64,000 bases of DNA from Burkholderiales bacterium (GCA_020848435.1 JADLAC010000019.1:99978-163977); one strand, 5' to 3'. Shown: positions 9,352-18,686, numbered from the stretch's first letter. Notes: generated by a model not told the origin, from the sequence alone. Program-made: numbers and translations.

Positions 9352-10629
9352 ATGGAACCCTTTCGGTACTCCGCTGCGCACGCCTTGACCCAAATGCGCT
9401 CGGGGGAGCTGAGCGCCGAAGCTTACGTCGCTTCCTGTCTGGAACGCATCGAGAGTCGCGATCGTGACATCCACGCGTGGGCTGCGATCGATCCCGAGCT
9501 TGCCCTGCGGCAGGCACGCCTGCGCGATCGCGACCACCGCGGCGGCCCGCTGCACGGCATACCGGTAGGCTTCAAGGACGTGATCGATACGGTCGACCTG
9601 CCGACTCAATACAACTCCCCAATCTATCAGGGCCATCGGCCGGCCTGGGACGCCGCGATTGTTGCGCTGACGAAAAAGGCGGGCGGGATCGTGATGGGCA
9701 AGACCGCCACGACCGAGTTTGCCTATCGTCATCCCGGTCCGGCGTGCAATCCGCACAATGTTCGGCATACGCCTGGAGGCTCCTCCAGCGGCTCGGCCGC
9801 GGCGACCGCGGATTTCATGGTGCCGATTGCGCTCGGCACCCAGACGGGGGGCTCCACCATTCGGCCGGCGTCGTATTGCGGCGTCGTGGGTTTCAAACCG
9901 AGCTTCAATCTCATCAACCGGGCGGGGCTCAAGTTCGTCGCCGAATCGCTGGATCATCTCGGCGTGCTCGCGCGCGCGGTGGAGGACGTGGCGCTGTTCG
10001 TGCACGCGGTCTCGGGGATCGCCATGCCGGCGTTCGCACAGGCGCCCTCGCAGCGTCCACGCATAGGCTTTTGCCGGCAGCCCGATTGGGATCAGGCCGA
10101 GCGCTCAACGCAGGAAATCCTGGAGGGCGCGGCACGTACCCTGGCGCTGAAGGGCGCGACGCTGAGCGAGCTCACGTTGGGTCCGCCGTTCGATGCGGCC
10201 CGCGAGGACCATGCGGTCATCATCGATTTCGAGGCGGCGCGCGCGCTCGAATTCGAGTATCAGCAGCATCGCGACAAGCTGTCGCCCCCGCTGCTGGCGA
10301 GCATCGAGGCCGGCTGGCGCTATTCGCGCGACCAGTATGATGCTGCCATGACGCGGGCCGTCGGTTATCGCACGCTGCTCGCCTCGACGCTGCGCGAGTA
10401 CGATTTCCTGCTCACGCCCAGCGCGCCGGGAGAGGCGCCGGAAGGGCTCGCAAGCACCGGCAATTCGATGTTCAATCGGCTCTGGACCTTGTTCGGCGTG
10501 CCGTGCGTCACGCTTCCTGCCGCGACCGGGCCGAAAGGGCTGCCGGTCGGCGTCCAAGTCGTCGGTCCGTACGGCGCGGACACGCGCACGCTCTACTGGG
10601 CCGACTGGGTGCACCGGGCTCTCGCCTGA
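9352..10629 (+). CDS. Amidase signature family hydrolase
   Basis: A 425-residue amidase-signature enzyme that would hydrolyse a carboxamide. The Ser-cisSer-Lys triad can be seen: Lys75 in PVGFKDVIDT, the cis-Ser in GGSSSGSAAATA (about residues 142-153), and the nucleophile Ser168 in GTQTGGSTIRPAS. An AGGAGG site lies before the chosen ATG; the ORF-track start lies inside the 19-bp repeat and is not used. The next gene, a Bug receptor, follows directly, suggesting uptake and hydrolysis of a related compound. The specific substrate is unknown. Confidence 0.9.
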   Translation: MEPFRYSAAHALTQMRSGELSAEAYVASCLERIESRDRDIHAWAAIDPELALRQARLRDRDHRGGPLHGIPVGFKDVIDTVDLPTQYNSPIYQGHRPAWDAAIVALTKKAGGIVMGKTATTEFAYRHPGPACNPHNVRHTPGGSSSGSAAATADFMVPIALGTQTGGSTIRPASYCGVVGFKPSFNLINRAGLKFVAESLDHLGVLARAVEDVALFVHAVSGIAMPAFAQAPSQRPRIGFCRQPDWDQAERSTQEILEGAARTLALKGATLSELTLGPPFDAAREDHAVIIDFEAARALEFEYQQHRDKLSPPLLASIEAGWRYSRDQYDAAMTRAVGYRTLLASTLREYDFLLTPSAPGEAPEGLASTGNSMFNRLWTLFGVPCVTLPAATGPKGLPVGVQVVGPYGADTRTLYWADWVHRALA

Positions 10630-10670
10630 TGCCTGCGTACGCTTCGTTCAAGGTGTCGAGGGGGACCGGC

Positions 10671-11654
10671 ATGGGAAGACGCACAACGTTCGCGCTGTAC
10701 CTGGCGGCTTCGACTGCACTGGCTGCGGCGGCAACCGCGGCGCCGGCGGCGCAGAGCGCGTATCCCGTTCGTCCCGTGCGGCTGGTTGTCGGTTTCGGCG
10801 TGGGTGGGGGCACCGACCTGCTTGCGCGCACGATAGCACCGAAGCTCAGCGAAGCGCTCCGCCACACCTGGGTGGTCGACAATCGAACCGGCGCGAGCGG
10901 GAATCTGTCCACCGAGATCGTGGTGCGCGCCAATCCCGACGGTCACACCATACTCATGGTGCTTAACACCCAGCTCAGCGCCAATCCGAGCCTGTTCAAG
11001 CTGCCGTTCAGCGTGCAGCGGGACTTGCAGCCGATCACCATGCTCGGCGCGTCGGATCAGATCCTCGTGATCCATCCGGGCGTGCCGGCCCACACGCTGA
11101 AGGAATTCATCGCCCTGGCGCAGCAGAAGCCCGGCGCATTCAATTACGCCTCGACCGGCATCGGCAGCGTGGATCATCTGGGCACCGAGCTCTTGAACCA
11201 GCGCGCGGGCATCAAGCTCGTTCATGTCACCTACAAGGGCGGCGGCCAGGCGAGCGCCGCGCTGCTCGCGGGCGAGGTGCAAGTTCGCATCGGTGCGGCG
11301 GCATCCACGATTCCGATGGTATCGAGCGGCCGGCTGCGCGCGCTCGCCATGGCCTCGGCCAAGCGCTCCAGACTCCTACCCGAGCTGCCGACCGTCGCGG
11401 AGCTGGGCTATCCCGGCTACGAGGTCAATGTCTGGTATGCCTTGCTCGCGCCGGCGGGAACGCCGAGCCGCATCGTCGAGCGCATTCGCACCGAGACCAT
11501 CAAGGCGCTGCAGAGCGCGGACGTGCAGGCGCAGCTCGAGCGCGCGGGCGTGAGCGCACAGACGAGCACGCCGGCGGAGTTGGCGCAACGCGTAAGCTCC
11601 GAGACCATGCTGCTCGGCGCCTTGATCAAGGATCTCGCCATCCGCGTGCAGTAG
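10671..11654 (+). CDS. Bug-family tripartite tricarboxylate transporter receptor (periplasmic)
   Basis: A 327-residue Bug receptor with a signal peptide (LYLAASTALAAAATAAPAAQ) and the family start SAYPVRPVRLVVGFGVGGG, then VDNRTGASGNLSTEIVV. The ATG at 10671 follows GAGGGGGA; an in-frame ATG at 10629 overlaps the amidase stop but has no better site. Probably co-transcribed with the amidase. No membrane components are nearby. Confidence 0.9.
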   Translation: MGRRTTFALYLAASTALAAAATAAPAAQSAYPVRPVRLVVGFGVGGGTDLLARTIAPKLSEALRHTWVVDNRTGASGNLSTEIVVRANPDGHTILMVLNTQLSANPSLFKLPFSVQRDLQPITMLGASDQILVIHPGVPAHTLKEFIALAQQKPGAFNYASTGIGSVDHLGTELLNQRAGIKLVHVTYKGGGQASAALLAGEVQVRIGAAASTIPMVSSGRLRALAMASAKRSRLLPELPTVAELGYPGYEVNVWYALLAPAGTPSRIVERIRTETIKALQSADVQAQLERAGVSAQTSTPAELAQRVSSETMLLGALIKDLAIRVQ

Positions 11655-11666
11655 GCCTCGGGGTCT

Positions 11667-11685
11667 CGGGGTCTTGCACGTTGCA
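11667..11685 (-). repeat. 19-bp inverted repeat, right copy
   Basis: Exact reverse complement of 9311-9329. It lies in the short gap between the Bug gene and the convergent TRAP permease gene. A further 8-base inverted pair (GGGGTCTC at 11660 and GAGACCCC at 11735) also occurs in this gap. Confidence 0.7.
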
Positions 11686-11750
11686 GAAAGCTCCAGGCGC
11701 CGTCTCGATCCCGCTGCTGGAACAGGCACGACCTGAGACCCCGTCGTTGG

Positions 11751-13721
11751 CTACGACGCGTGCGACGGCGCACGTACGGGTGCAGCGCGGCGGCGCAGTA
11801 CCCAATAGCCGACGAAGAGCCCAATGGACCCGCATGCGAGCCAGGCAAGCTGCCGGTCCGGGTGCAACAGGGCCACCAGGGCGATGGCGCCGAGCAGGAG
11901 CCGCGCTGGTACGTCGATCGCCTGGCGGTCGCTGAACTGGGCCTGCATGCTGAAGATGACACCGATGGTCGCGATCAGGATCATCAACATGGCGCCGATT
12001 TGCGCCAGCCCCGGCTCCAGCACCAGCTCCGGGCGCGTGAAGACGCCCGCCATGAGCGTGAACAGTCCGACGCAGATGAGCAGCGCGTGGAACAGCGTCC
12101 ACATGAAGGATGTATTCGCGATCTTGGCGGTAACGGCCGCGGATATCGACGTGGGGGGCGTCACTTCGCCCCAGACGGCGACGAAGAAGGCGAAGAAATG
12201 GACCACCCACGGATCGACGCCGACCTTGATGATGGGGGGCGCGATCACCAGCGCGGTGATGATGTAGGTCGGTGCCGGCGGCAGTCCCATGCCGAGCAGG
12301 GCGCCGAAGAAGAACGCGACGATCACCATGGCCGCGAGGTTGACGCCGGCCGCCGCGATGAGCAGCGAGCCGACCTTGGTCGGCACCCCGGTGATGACGA
12401 GCGCCCCGGTCATGATCGAGAGCGTGGCGAGCAGGAGCGTGAGATCGGCCGTCATCTCCGCGAAGAAATCGAGGAAACGCCCGCCCGTCTGGGCGAGCTG
12501 TCGCCACGGACGATCCGGCGCGCGCACGACCGCGATCACGTGCGCAGCCACCAGCGCGCTGCCCACCGCGATGAACACGTAGAGCGCCGCGAACATGGGC
12601 GCGAGATGCATCACGGCCATGATGCCGATCAGCCCGCCCACTACGGCGATGAAAGCCGCCATGTTCATCCAGTCGAACCAGCGCATGCGCTCGGCCACCA
12701 CGCGCCCCAGCCCCGCGCGGTAACGGGTCGAGAGCAGGAACACCGATACGCTGACGCTGGCATAGAAGACGATCGCCGGCGCGTAGCCGCGCGCGACCAC
12801 GTCGAAGTAGCTGCGTCCCAGGAACTCCGCCATGAGGAAGGCGGCGATGCCCATCACCGGGGGCATCAGTTGCCCGCCGAGCGAGGAGGCGGTTTCGATG
12901 GCCGAGGCGACTTGCCGCGGCATGCCGGCGCCGATCATCGCCGGAATCGTCGCCGACCCGACCGTGATCGCGTTGGCCGCGCCGCTTCCGCTCACCGTGC
13001 CCACGGCCATGGAGCCCAGCACGGCGGACTGCGGCAGCGCGTGCGGCGAGCGTACGGCGATTTGCTTGGACGCGCGCAGGATCGAATCGACGCAGCCGAA
13101 GGCGCGCAATGCCGCGAGCACCAGGATGAAGGAGCCGATCAGCGTCAGCGCGAGCTGGGGCAGATTGGAGAACACGCCCGTGGCCATCTCGACGCTCATC
13201 GCGGTGGCGATGCGCTCCCACGACAGCCCCGGATGGAAGAACATGCCGGGCACCACCGACCCGTACACCGCGTACAGGATCAGAACGATGTTCAGCACGA
13301 ACAGGGCCATGTGGCGCCGGCGCGTGTATTCCAAGATCAACAAGGCCATGAGCGAGCCCATGGTCAGATCGGTCGCGCTCCATACGCCGGCGCGCACGGT
13401 GCCGATCTCCTCGTACTCGACGAACATGTAGACCGCGACGGCGAGCGAGGCGGCGATGTAGAGCCCGCCGAGGACCGCGCTCGCGACGGCGGGCAACCGC
13501 GGGTAGAACTCGCCCTTGCGCAGCTCGTCCAGCGTGTAGAGCACGAAGGTGACCGGAACGAGAACGAGCGCGAGCAGCGCCGGGCCGCCCTCGGCGGTCC
13601 AGTAATAGACGAACAGGTAGAGGAAGAAACAGGCCGCGGTCAGGTAGTAGAGGCGATTGGCGAGCGCGCGCACCGGCGGAACCGGTGCGGTGCCACCGGC
13701 GTGCGTCGAGGGGCCGTCCAT
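11751..13721 (-). CDS. Fused TRAP transporter permease (4TM + 12TM)
   Basis: A 656-residue inner-membrane protein that joins the small (DctQ-like) and large (DctM-like) TRAP permease parts into one chain, as is usual for TAXI-type TRAP systems. The membrane segments start at about residue 20. The conserved core GTVSGSGAANAITVGSATIP, then ETASSLGGQLMPPVMGIAAF, and the second repeat with WGEVTPPTSISAAVTAK are the hallmark substrate and sodium-site helices of DctM proteins. The TAXI receptor gene lies 27 bases upstream on the same strand. The substrate is unknown; organic acids are typical. Confidence 0.92.
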   Translation of the reverse strand: MDGPSTHAGGTAPVPPVRALANRLYYLTAACFFLYLFVYYWTAEGGPALLALVLVPVTFVLYTLDELRKGEFYPRLPAVASAVLGGLYIAASLAVAVYMFVEYEEIGTVRAGVWSATDLTMGSLMALLILEYTRRRHMALFVLNIVLILYAVYGSVVPGMFFHPGLSWERIATAMSVEMATGVFSNLPQLALTLIGSFILVLAALRAFGCVDSILRASKQIAVRSPHALPQSAVLGSMAVGTVSGSGAANAITVGSATIPAMIGAGMPRQVASAIETASSLGGQLMPPVMGIAAFLMAEFLGRSYFDVVARGYAPAIVFYASVSVSVFLLSTRYRAGLGRVVAERMRWFDWMNMAAFIAVVGGLIGIMAVMHLAPMFAALYVFIAVGSALVAAHVIAVVRAPDRPWRQLAQTGGRFLDFFAEMTADLTLLLATLSIMTGALVITGVPTKVGSLLIAAAGVNLAAMVIVAFFFGALLGMGLPPAPTYIITALVIAPPIIKVGVDPWVVHFFAFFVAVWGEVTPPTSISAAVTAKIANTSFMWTLFHALLICVGLFTLMAGVFTRPELVLEPGLAQIGAMLMILIATIGVIFSMQAQFSDRQAIDVPARLLLGAIALVALLHPDRQLAWLACGSIGLFVGYWVLRRRAAPVRAPSHAS

Positions 13722-13748
13722 GCGAATCGACTCAGAGGCTCGGCGCCG

Positions 13749-14774
13749 CTACTGCTTCTTCGCGATCCGCGCGTCCCATTTCGCATCCCAGACGCCTTTC
13801 TCGCGCATGTACTTGGCGAGGCCCGGATGGATCGGAACGAGGTTGACCGAGGATTCGACGCCGCGGCGCTGGAAGCCTGCCATGTCCTTGGCGATCTGTG
13901 CGTAGGATGCATCCGCCTTGGCCAGCTCGGCGACGTTCTTCTCCACCACCTTGAGCATCTGGTACATGTCTTCCTCGGGGACCTCGAGCCCGACATGGAA
14001 GCCGTAGTAGAACGGCAGCAGAACCACGGTGTCGGTGTGGACCTTGCGCTTGAACACCTCTGGCTTGACTTCGATCACGGCGAAGCCGGCCTTCTTGAGC
14101 GCGGCGATTTCCGCGGCGCTCGGATTGAGCGCGGCCCAGTCGGTTGAGAGCGATGCCTCGGCGATCCAGGGCGGCACGGACGCTTCGCCGTTGCTGTAGA
14201 GGCCGAAACCGTCGATGCTGCCGCTTTGCAAGAGCGATCCGGCGGCCGACAGATCCACCTGCCGGTACTGGTACTTCAAGCCTAGCGAGTCGAACGCCCG
14301 CTCGAGCTGGGCCCGCGTGTCCCAGGGCGGCATGCCCGTGAACAGCGCCTTGCCGGTCAAGTCCTTCCAGCTCTTGTACTTGTCCTTGTCGCGCACGTGC
14401 ACGGCCATGCCCATGTCGGTGGTGAACACCCAGAAGGACTGCACCGGCTGGCGCTTCATGCTCGACTTGAAGCCCTTGAAGCGCTTGATGTCGTTCGCGA
14501 GCTCGTAGAAAGCGATGTCGGCGCCGTAATAGCCTTCGAACTGGCCGGTCGCGTAGCCCTTCACGCTGACGATCGCACCCGGCGTGGGCTGGACGGTCAC
14601 CCGGTATTTCGGCATTTCGCGGTTCAAGACTTCGGCGAGGACGACCAGCGCCTTGTGTCCGGCGGAGCCGACCGCCGAAGTACCCCAGGGAATTTCTTTA
14701 ACCTGCGGCCAAGCGGCGGCACTGAAGAGCGTCATCACGCCTGCCGCAAGCAGGGCGAGCACATGTTTGAACAT
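13749..14774 (-). CDS. TAXI-family TRAP transporter solute receptor
   Basis: A 341-residue periplasmic receptor of the TAXI family, partner of the fused TRAP permease just downstream. The signal peptide (LALLAAGVMTLFSAAAWPQ) is followed by KEIPWGTSAVGSAGHKALVVL, matching the G-T/S-x-x-x-G-x-x-G start of TAXI proteins. An AGGAGGC site precedes the ATG. The two-gene unit faces left, away from the VWA genes. Confidence 0.9.
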   Translation of the reverse strand: MFKHVLALLAAGVMTLFSAAAWPQVKEIPWGTSAVGSAGHKALVVLAEVLNREMPKYRVTVQPTPGAIVSVKGYATGQFEGYYGADIAFYELANDIKRFKGFKSSMKRQPVQSFWVFTTDMGMAVHVRDKDKYKSWKDLTGKALFTGMPPWDTRAQLERAFDSLGLKYQYRQVDLSAAGSLLQSGSIDGFGLYSNGEASVPPWIAEASLSTDWAALNPSAAEIAALKKAGFAVIEVKPEVFKRKVHTDTVVLLPFYYGFHVGLEVPEEDMYQMLKVVEKNVAELAKADASYAQIAKDMAGFQRRGVESSVNLVPIHPGLAKYMREKGVWDAKWDARIAKKQ

Positions 14775-15294
14775 GCGGAAGCCTCCTCCGATGGTTATGG
14801 TCGTGCGGCGTTCCGAGGTACGTACATGCCCCGGAAGACCATTGGAATGAATTTAGCACGAACTTGTCCACGGCATGCAAGTCCTTCGTAGGTAGCGGCG
14901 GCCGGCTGCCGCGGCGACGCGGCCACAGCCCGCGCTCAGGGCCCCCGCCCGTTGCATCGCCGAGGAGGACGTACGAGGTGCGCACGCTGCTCACGGTCAT
15001 GCTATTCGCGGCAAGCGGCACCGCCTTCGCGCGCCTGCGTCTGCTCCAGGACGCGCTGCGCTGACGGGGCGAAGTCGCCGGCAGCCTCCTTTATGGACGC
15101 GAGCGCATCCATGGAAGGGAATCCATCGCTGCGCCTGGACGCTCCGATCCTGCAAGCGTTGCTGGACCTGCTGCCCGGAGCCTTGCACGTGAAGGACCGG
15201 AACTTGCGCTGGCGGGATTCCTGCGGCGCACCGGCGTCCCCTATCTCGGCAGCGGTTCCTGAACGGCCATCCACCGACGAGACCACGGCGGCCC
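14775..15294. other. 520-base non-coding stretch with a possible PAS relic
   Basis: No intact gene is seen between the TAXI receptor and the VWA gene. The left part holds the TAXI leader. The right part contains the probable PAS-domain remnant listed separately. Confidence 0.45.
15093..15251 (+). pseudogene. Probable PAS-domain fragment with internal deletion/frameshift
   Basis: In one frame the sequence reads LQALLDLLPGALHVKDRNLRW, which looks like the first half of a PAS sensor domain (typical pattern LL..LP..V.VKDR.LR). Directly afterwards the frame shifted by one base reads GFLRRTGVPYLGSGS then a stop, which looks like the next PAS segment (FLRRTG.P). Losing a few codons and the frame between the two would explain this. 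There is no start region or output domain. Interpretation by eye only. Confidence 0.35.
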
Positions 15295-16368
15295 ATGCGA
15301 TTCCTATGGCGTGATGCCCTCTGGCTGCTGCTCGCCATCCCGATTCTCATCGGCGCATACCAGTACCTCGTAGGGCGCGCGGGCGCGCGCGAGGCGCTAC
15401 GCTGTACCGACCTCAACCTGGTGCGTGCCGCCGCCGGTGCATCGCGCTCGCTGCGGCGCTTCGTTCCGCCGCTCTTGTTCTTGCTCGGTATCACGGGCTT
15501 GCTGGTCGCGGCCGCGCGCCCCGCGGCGGTGTTCCTCGTGCCCGCGCAGCGCGGCACCGTGGTCCTTGCCATGGACGTTTCGTACAGCATGGCGGCGACC
15601 GACGTCGCGCCGACGCGACTGGCAGCCGCGCAGGCAGCCGCGGCACGCTTCGTCGAGAATCTGCCCGCCGGCATCCGCGTCGGCATCATCGCGTTCGGGG
15701 GTTACGCGGATATCGTGCTGGCGCCGACGCCCGACAAGGCGCGCATCTTGAGCGCGCTGTGGCAGCTCGAGCTGCAACAGTACACTGCGCTGGGCACGGG
15801 TCTGCTGGCCGCGTTGCTGATGATTCATCCGGCCGCCGCGGTCGATCCGAAGTACGATCTGTACCGGCATGCTGTCGACGTGGCCGCGCCGCGGCCGGCG
15901 ATCAGCCGCGACCCCCCGCCGCGGCCCGACTCCAGAGCGTATGCCGCGGCGGCTCCCACCGACCCCTCGACGCTCATCATCCTGGTGAGCGACGGCAAGG
16001 GCACGTTGGGGGTGCCCCCGGCGAAGGCCGCGGAGCTGGTGGCGGCCTACGGGATCCGGGTCTATACGATCGGCGTGGGAACGCCGTACGGCGGCACGGC
16101 GCACGTCGAGGGCCATGCGCCCGTGCACGCGGAGTTCGAGGAAGAAACGCTCGAGCTGATCGCCGCGATCACGCGTGCCAAGTACTCCCGCGCGAGCGAT
16201 CGCGGCAATCTGAAGGCGATCTACGAAGACTTGTCGCGGGGATCGATTCGGGAGCGCAAGGAATTCGAGGTGAGCGCGGTGCTCGCAGGCTTGGCTGGCG
16301 CGTTGCTGATTCTCGGCGCGACGCTCTCCCGCGCCTGGCATGGGCACGCCGGCGGCATGGCACGATGA
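15295..16368 (+). CDS. VWA-domain membrane protein, BatA/BatB-like
   Basis: A 357-residue protein with an N-terminal membrane segment (LWLLLAIPILIGAYQYL), a second near residue 55-80, a von Willebrand factor A domain with the MIDAS motif DVSYSMAATD and the later VSDGKGTLG, and a C-terminal membrane helix (VLAGLAGALLILGATLS). This is the layout of BatA/BatB-type proteins of aerotolerance or MoxR-linked operons. No MoxR ATPase or DUF58 gene is next to it. It converges with another VWA gene of the same layout 45 bases away, an arrangement unlike the usual tandem batAB. Confidence 0.85.
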   Translation: MRFLWRDALWLLLAIPILIGAYQYLVGRAGAREALRCTDLNLVRAAAGASRSLRRFVPPLLFLLGITGLLVAAARPAAVFLVPAQRGTVVLAMDVSYSMAATDVAPTRLAAAQAAAARFVENLPAGIRVGIIAFGGYADIVLAPTPDKARILSALWQLELQQYTALGTGLLAALLMIHPAAAVDPKYDLYRHAVDVAAPRPAISRDPPPRPDSRAYAAAAPTDPSTLIILVSDGKGTLGVPPAKAAELVAAYGIRVYTIGVGTPYGGTAHVEGHAPVHAEFEEETLELIAAITRAKYSRASDRGNLKAIYEDLSRGSIRERKEFEVSAVLAGLAGALLILGATLSRAWHGHAGGMAR

Positions 16369-16413
16369 GCGCGCCGAGGCAAGGGAAACGCTGCGACCGA
16401 TCCTCGGGGTGCG

Positions 16414-17445
16414 TCAGAGAATGCGCCGGGTCCGCCCGAGCGAGACCAGCGCACCTGCTAGCGCGGCGAGTGCCGCGGCAGCCGCGAACAACGGCGTAAG
16501 CTCGGTGTAGGTCTCCGCCGCCGGAGCGGCGGACATCGAATCGACCAGGCGCGACCAGTCGAGCGGTTGTTTGGCGTCGAAGTATTCGCCCCGGCTCGAG
16601 GTCGCGATCGCCTTGAGCGCGTCCGCGTCGAGCTGCGCGCGCAGCGACCAGCCGTCGAGGCGCATGATCTTGCCCTCGATGCTGCCCACTCCCACGGTAT
16701 GGATGCGCACGCCGAGCTCGGCGGCGAGGCGTGCGGCGGCAAGGGGCGCCGGACCGCTGGCGGACTGGCCGTCCGAGATGAGCACGATCGCGGCAGGCGT
16801 ATGCGATTGGGGAGATAAAGGCGAGCGCTGGCCAGCGGCGGAGCCGCCGTGCGCCGCTGGCAAGGCGATGCCCCCGCCCGAGGCACCATCGTCCCAGTCG
16901 ATCGCCGCCTGCGGCGTGATCATGGTCAAGGCCGCGATGATGCCGCTGCCGATCGCGGTACCGTGGCGCGCCATGAGCCGGTCGATGGCAGCGAATAGCG
17001 CTTCCCGCGCCGTGGTCGGCTCCAGCTCGACCGCGGCATCCGCGCCGAACGACACCAGGCCGATCCGCAGCTCGTCCGCGTGCTCGGCGACGAATTGCTT
17101 TGCCAGGAGCTGCGCTCGGGCGAGCCGGCTCGGGCGGACATCGTCAGCCTTCATGCTGGTGGAGACGTCGAGCGCAAGCACGACGGTTCCCTTGATCGAG
17201 AACGCCGCTAGGCGAGCGTGCGGGCGCGCCAGCGCAAGACTGATCGCCAGCAGTGCGATCAGGAACAAGCCGAGCGGAATACGGCGGGCGTACGGCCGTT
17301 CGCAGTCCGACTGGAGCGCACGTGCATACCAGCTGGGATGCGCCTGCGCTGCGGCGCGCCGCTGTCGATCGAGCCGGAGGTAGACGGCGAGAAACGCCGG
17401 CAGCGCGAACGCGAGGACCAATGCCTCCGGCCAAAAGAAGATCAT
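16414..17445 (-). CDS. VWA-domain membrane protein, BatA/BatB-like
   Basis: A 343-residue protein with the same layout as its convergent neighbour: N-terminal helix (EALVLAFALPAFLAVYL), a second helix (LGLFLIALLAISLALA), a VWA domain with MIDAS DVSTSMKADD and SDGQSASGP, and a C-terminal helix (LFAAAAALAALAGALVSLG). The start is placed at MIFFWPE, where the first membrane helix begins; the ORF-track extension of 53 codons has no family signal. It probably arose from an inverted duplication or rearrangement of a batA-batB pair. Confidence 0.85.
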   Translation of the reverse strand: MIFFWPEALVLAFALPAFLAVYLRLDRQRRAAAQAHPSWYARALQSDCERPYARRIPLGLFLIALLAISLALARPHARLAAFSIKGTVVLALDVSTSMKADDVRPSRLARAQLLAKQFVAEHADELRIGLVSFGADAAVELEPTTAREALFAAIDRLMARHGTAIGSGIIAALTMITPQAAIDWDDGASGGGIALPAAHGGSAAGQRSPLSPQSHTPAAIVLISDGQSASGPAPLAAARLAAELGVRIHTVGVGSIEGKIMRLDGWSLRAQLDADALKAIATSSRGEYFDAKQPLDWSRLVDSMSAAPAAETYTELTPLFAAAAALAALAGALVSLGRTRRIL

Positions 17446-17563
17446 GGCCCGCCTCGCATCCAGACCCGAAGATCTCCCATATCGGCTCCATCGCGGCAAT
17501 GGGGCGCAATGCAGCAGCGCGACTGGTAGCATTGCACATTCCCATCGTTCCCACAAAGGCGCC

Positions 17564-18589
17564 ATGTCGATGCACCCGAACACAACCACTCGCGGTAACA
17601 ACATGCCGAGGCGCTCGCGTCAGCCTGCGATCGTCTGGGCGCTTTGCCTCGCGTACGGCATTCTCGCCGCGCTAACCCCCGCGCTCGCCGCCGATGATTT
17701 TCCCAGCCGGCCGGTTCGCATCATTACGCCCGCGCAACCGGGCGGGACCACGGATTTCCTGGCGCGGCTGCTCGCTACCCACTTCACCGAAACCTGGAAG
17801 CAGCAGGCCATCGTCGATAACCGCGGCAGCGCCTCGGGCATCAATGCCGCCGAGATCACCAAGAACGCCGCTCCCGACGGCTATACCTTGTTCATCGTGT
17901 ATCACCAGCACACGGTGAATGCGGCCATACAGCCCAAGCTGCCCTACCACCCCGTCAATGACTTCACGCCCATCAGCCAGATGACCGAAGCGGGCACCTT
18001 GCTGGTGGTCAATCCGGCGCATCCGGCGAAGACTCTGAAGGAATTCGTCGACTGGAGCCGCAGCACCAAGGAGCCGATCAATTTCGGCTCGGCCGGCATC
18101 GGCAGCGGAGGCCACATGGCCGGAGAGCTCTACAAGCTCCTCGCCGGCGTCAAGGCCGAGCACATTCCCTACAAGGGTACCGGGCCCGCCATCATCGACC
18201 TGATCGCCGGCCAGTATCATTTCAACTTCGCCGGGCTCACTGGCGCGCTGGCGCAAGTCAAGGCCGGCAAGCTTCGCGCCATCGCCGTGAGCGCGCCCAA
18301 ACGGCTCAAGTCGCTGCCGGATATTCCCTCGGTCGCCGAGGCGTTGCCCGGATTCAGCGTCGTCGGCTGGTATGGGCTGGCGGCGCCGGCCCGTCTGCCC
18401 AAACCCTTGCTCGCGAAGATTCACGCGCAGACGGTTGCGTTGGTGAGATCGCCCGAATTCGTCAAACGCATGACCGCGCTGGGTTCGGAGCTGGTGGGCA
18501 GCGAGCCGGAGGCGTTTCGGCAGTTCATGCTGGCCGATCTCGATCGTTGGGCGGATCTCGTCAAGCGCAGCGGGATGAAGTTCAACTAG
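17564..18589 (+). CDS. Bug-family tripartite tricarboxylate transporter receptor (periplasmic)
   Basis: A 341-residue Bug receptor. A signal peptide (VWALCLAYGILAALTPALA) leads to ADDFPSRPVRIITPAQPGGTTD and VDNRGSASGINAAEI. The start at 17564 follows AAAGGCG; an in-frame ATG at 17603 would also leave a complete signal peptide. It is divergent from the VWA gene and 97 bases upstream of the MATE gene. No TctAB partner is present. Confidence 0.88.
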   Translation: MSMHPNTTTRGNNMPRRSRQPAIVWALCLAYGILAALTPALAADDFPSRPVRIITPAQPGGTTDFLARLLATHFTETWKQQAIVDNRGSASGINAAEITKNAAPDGYTLFIVYHQHTVNAAIQPKLPYHPVNDFTPISQMTEAGTLLVVNPAHPAKTLKEFVDWSRSTKEPINFGSAGIGSGGHMAGELYKLLAGVKAEHIPYKGTGPAIIDLIAGQYHFNFAGLTGALAQVKAGKLRAIAVSAPKRLKSLPDIPSVAEALPGFSVVGWYGLAAPARLPKPLLAKIHAQTVALVRSPEFVKRMTALGSELVGSEPEAFRQFMLADLDRWADLVKRSGMKFN

Positions 18590-18686
18590 GCCGAGCCGAA
18601 CGTCCGCCGCTCACGCCGAAGCGAGCGCCGCACCGGGCGCCCCAGCGCGACGCCTGCGCGCTGCGTAGAGAGCGGCCAGGAGAAGG

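Noticed and set aside
11760-14147. 795-codon plus-strand ORF
   Set aside because: It is antisense to the fused TRAP permease and TAXI receptor, rich in Arg, His, Asp and Gly with no hydrophobic pattern; a shadow caused by high GC.
15002-15286. 94-codon minus-strand ORF in the VWA leader region
   Set aside because: No start signal or motif, and a PAS-like reading is visible on the other strand.
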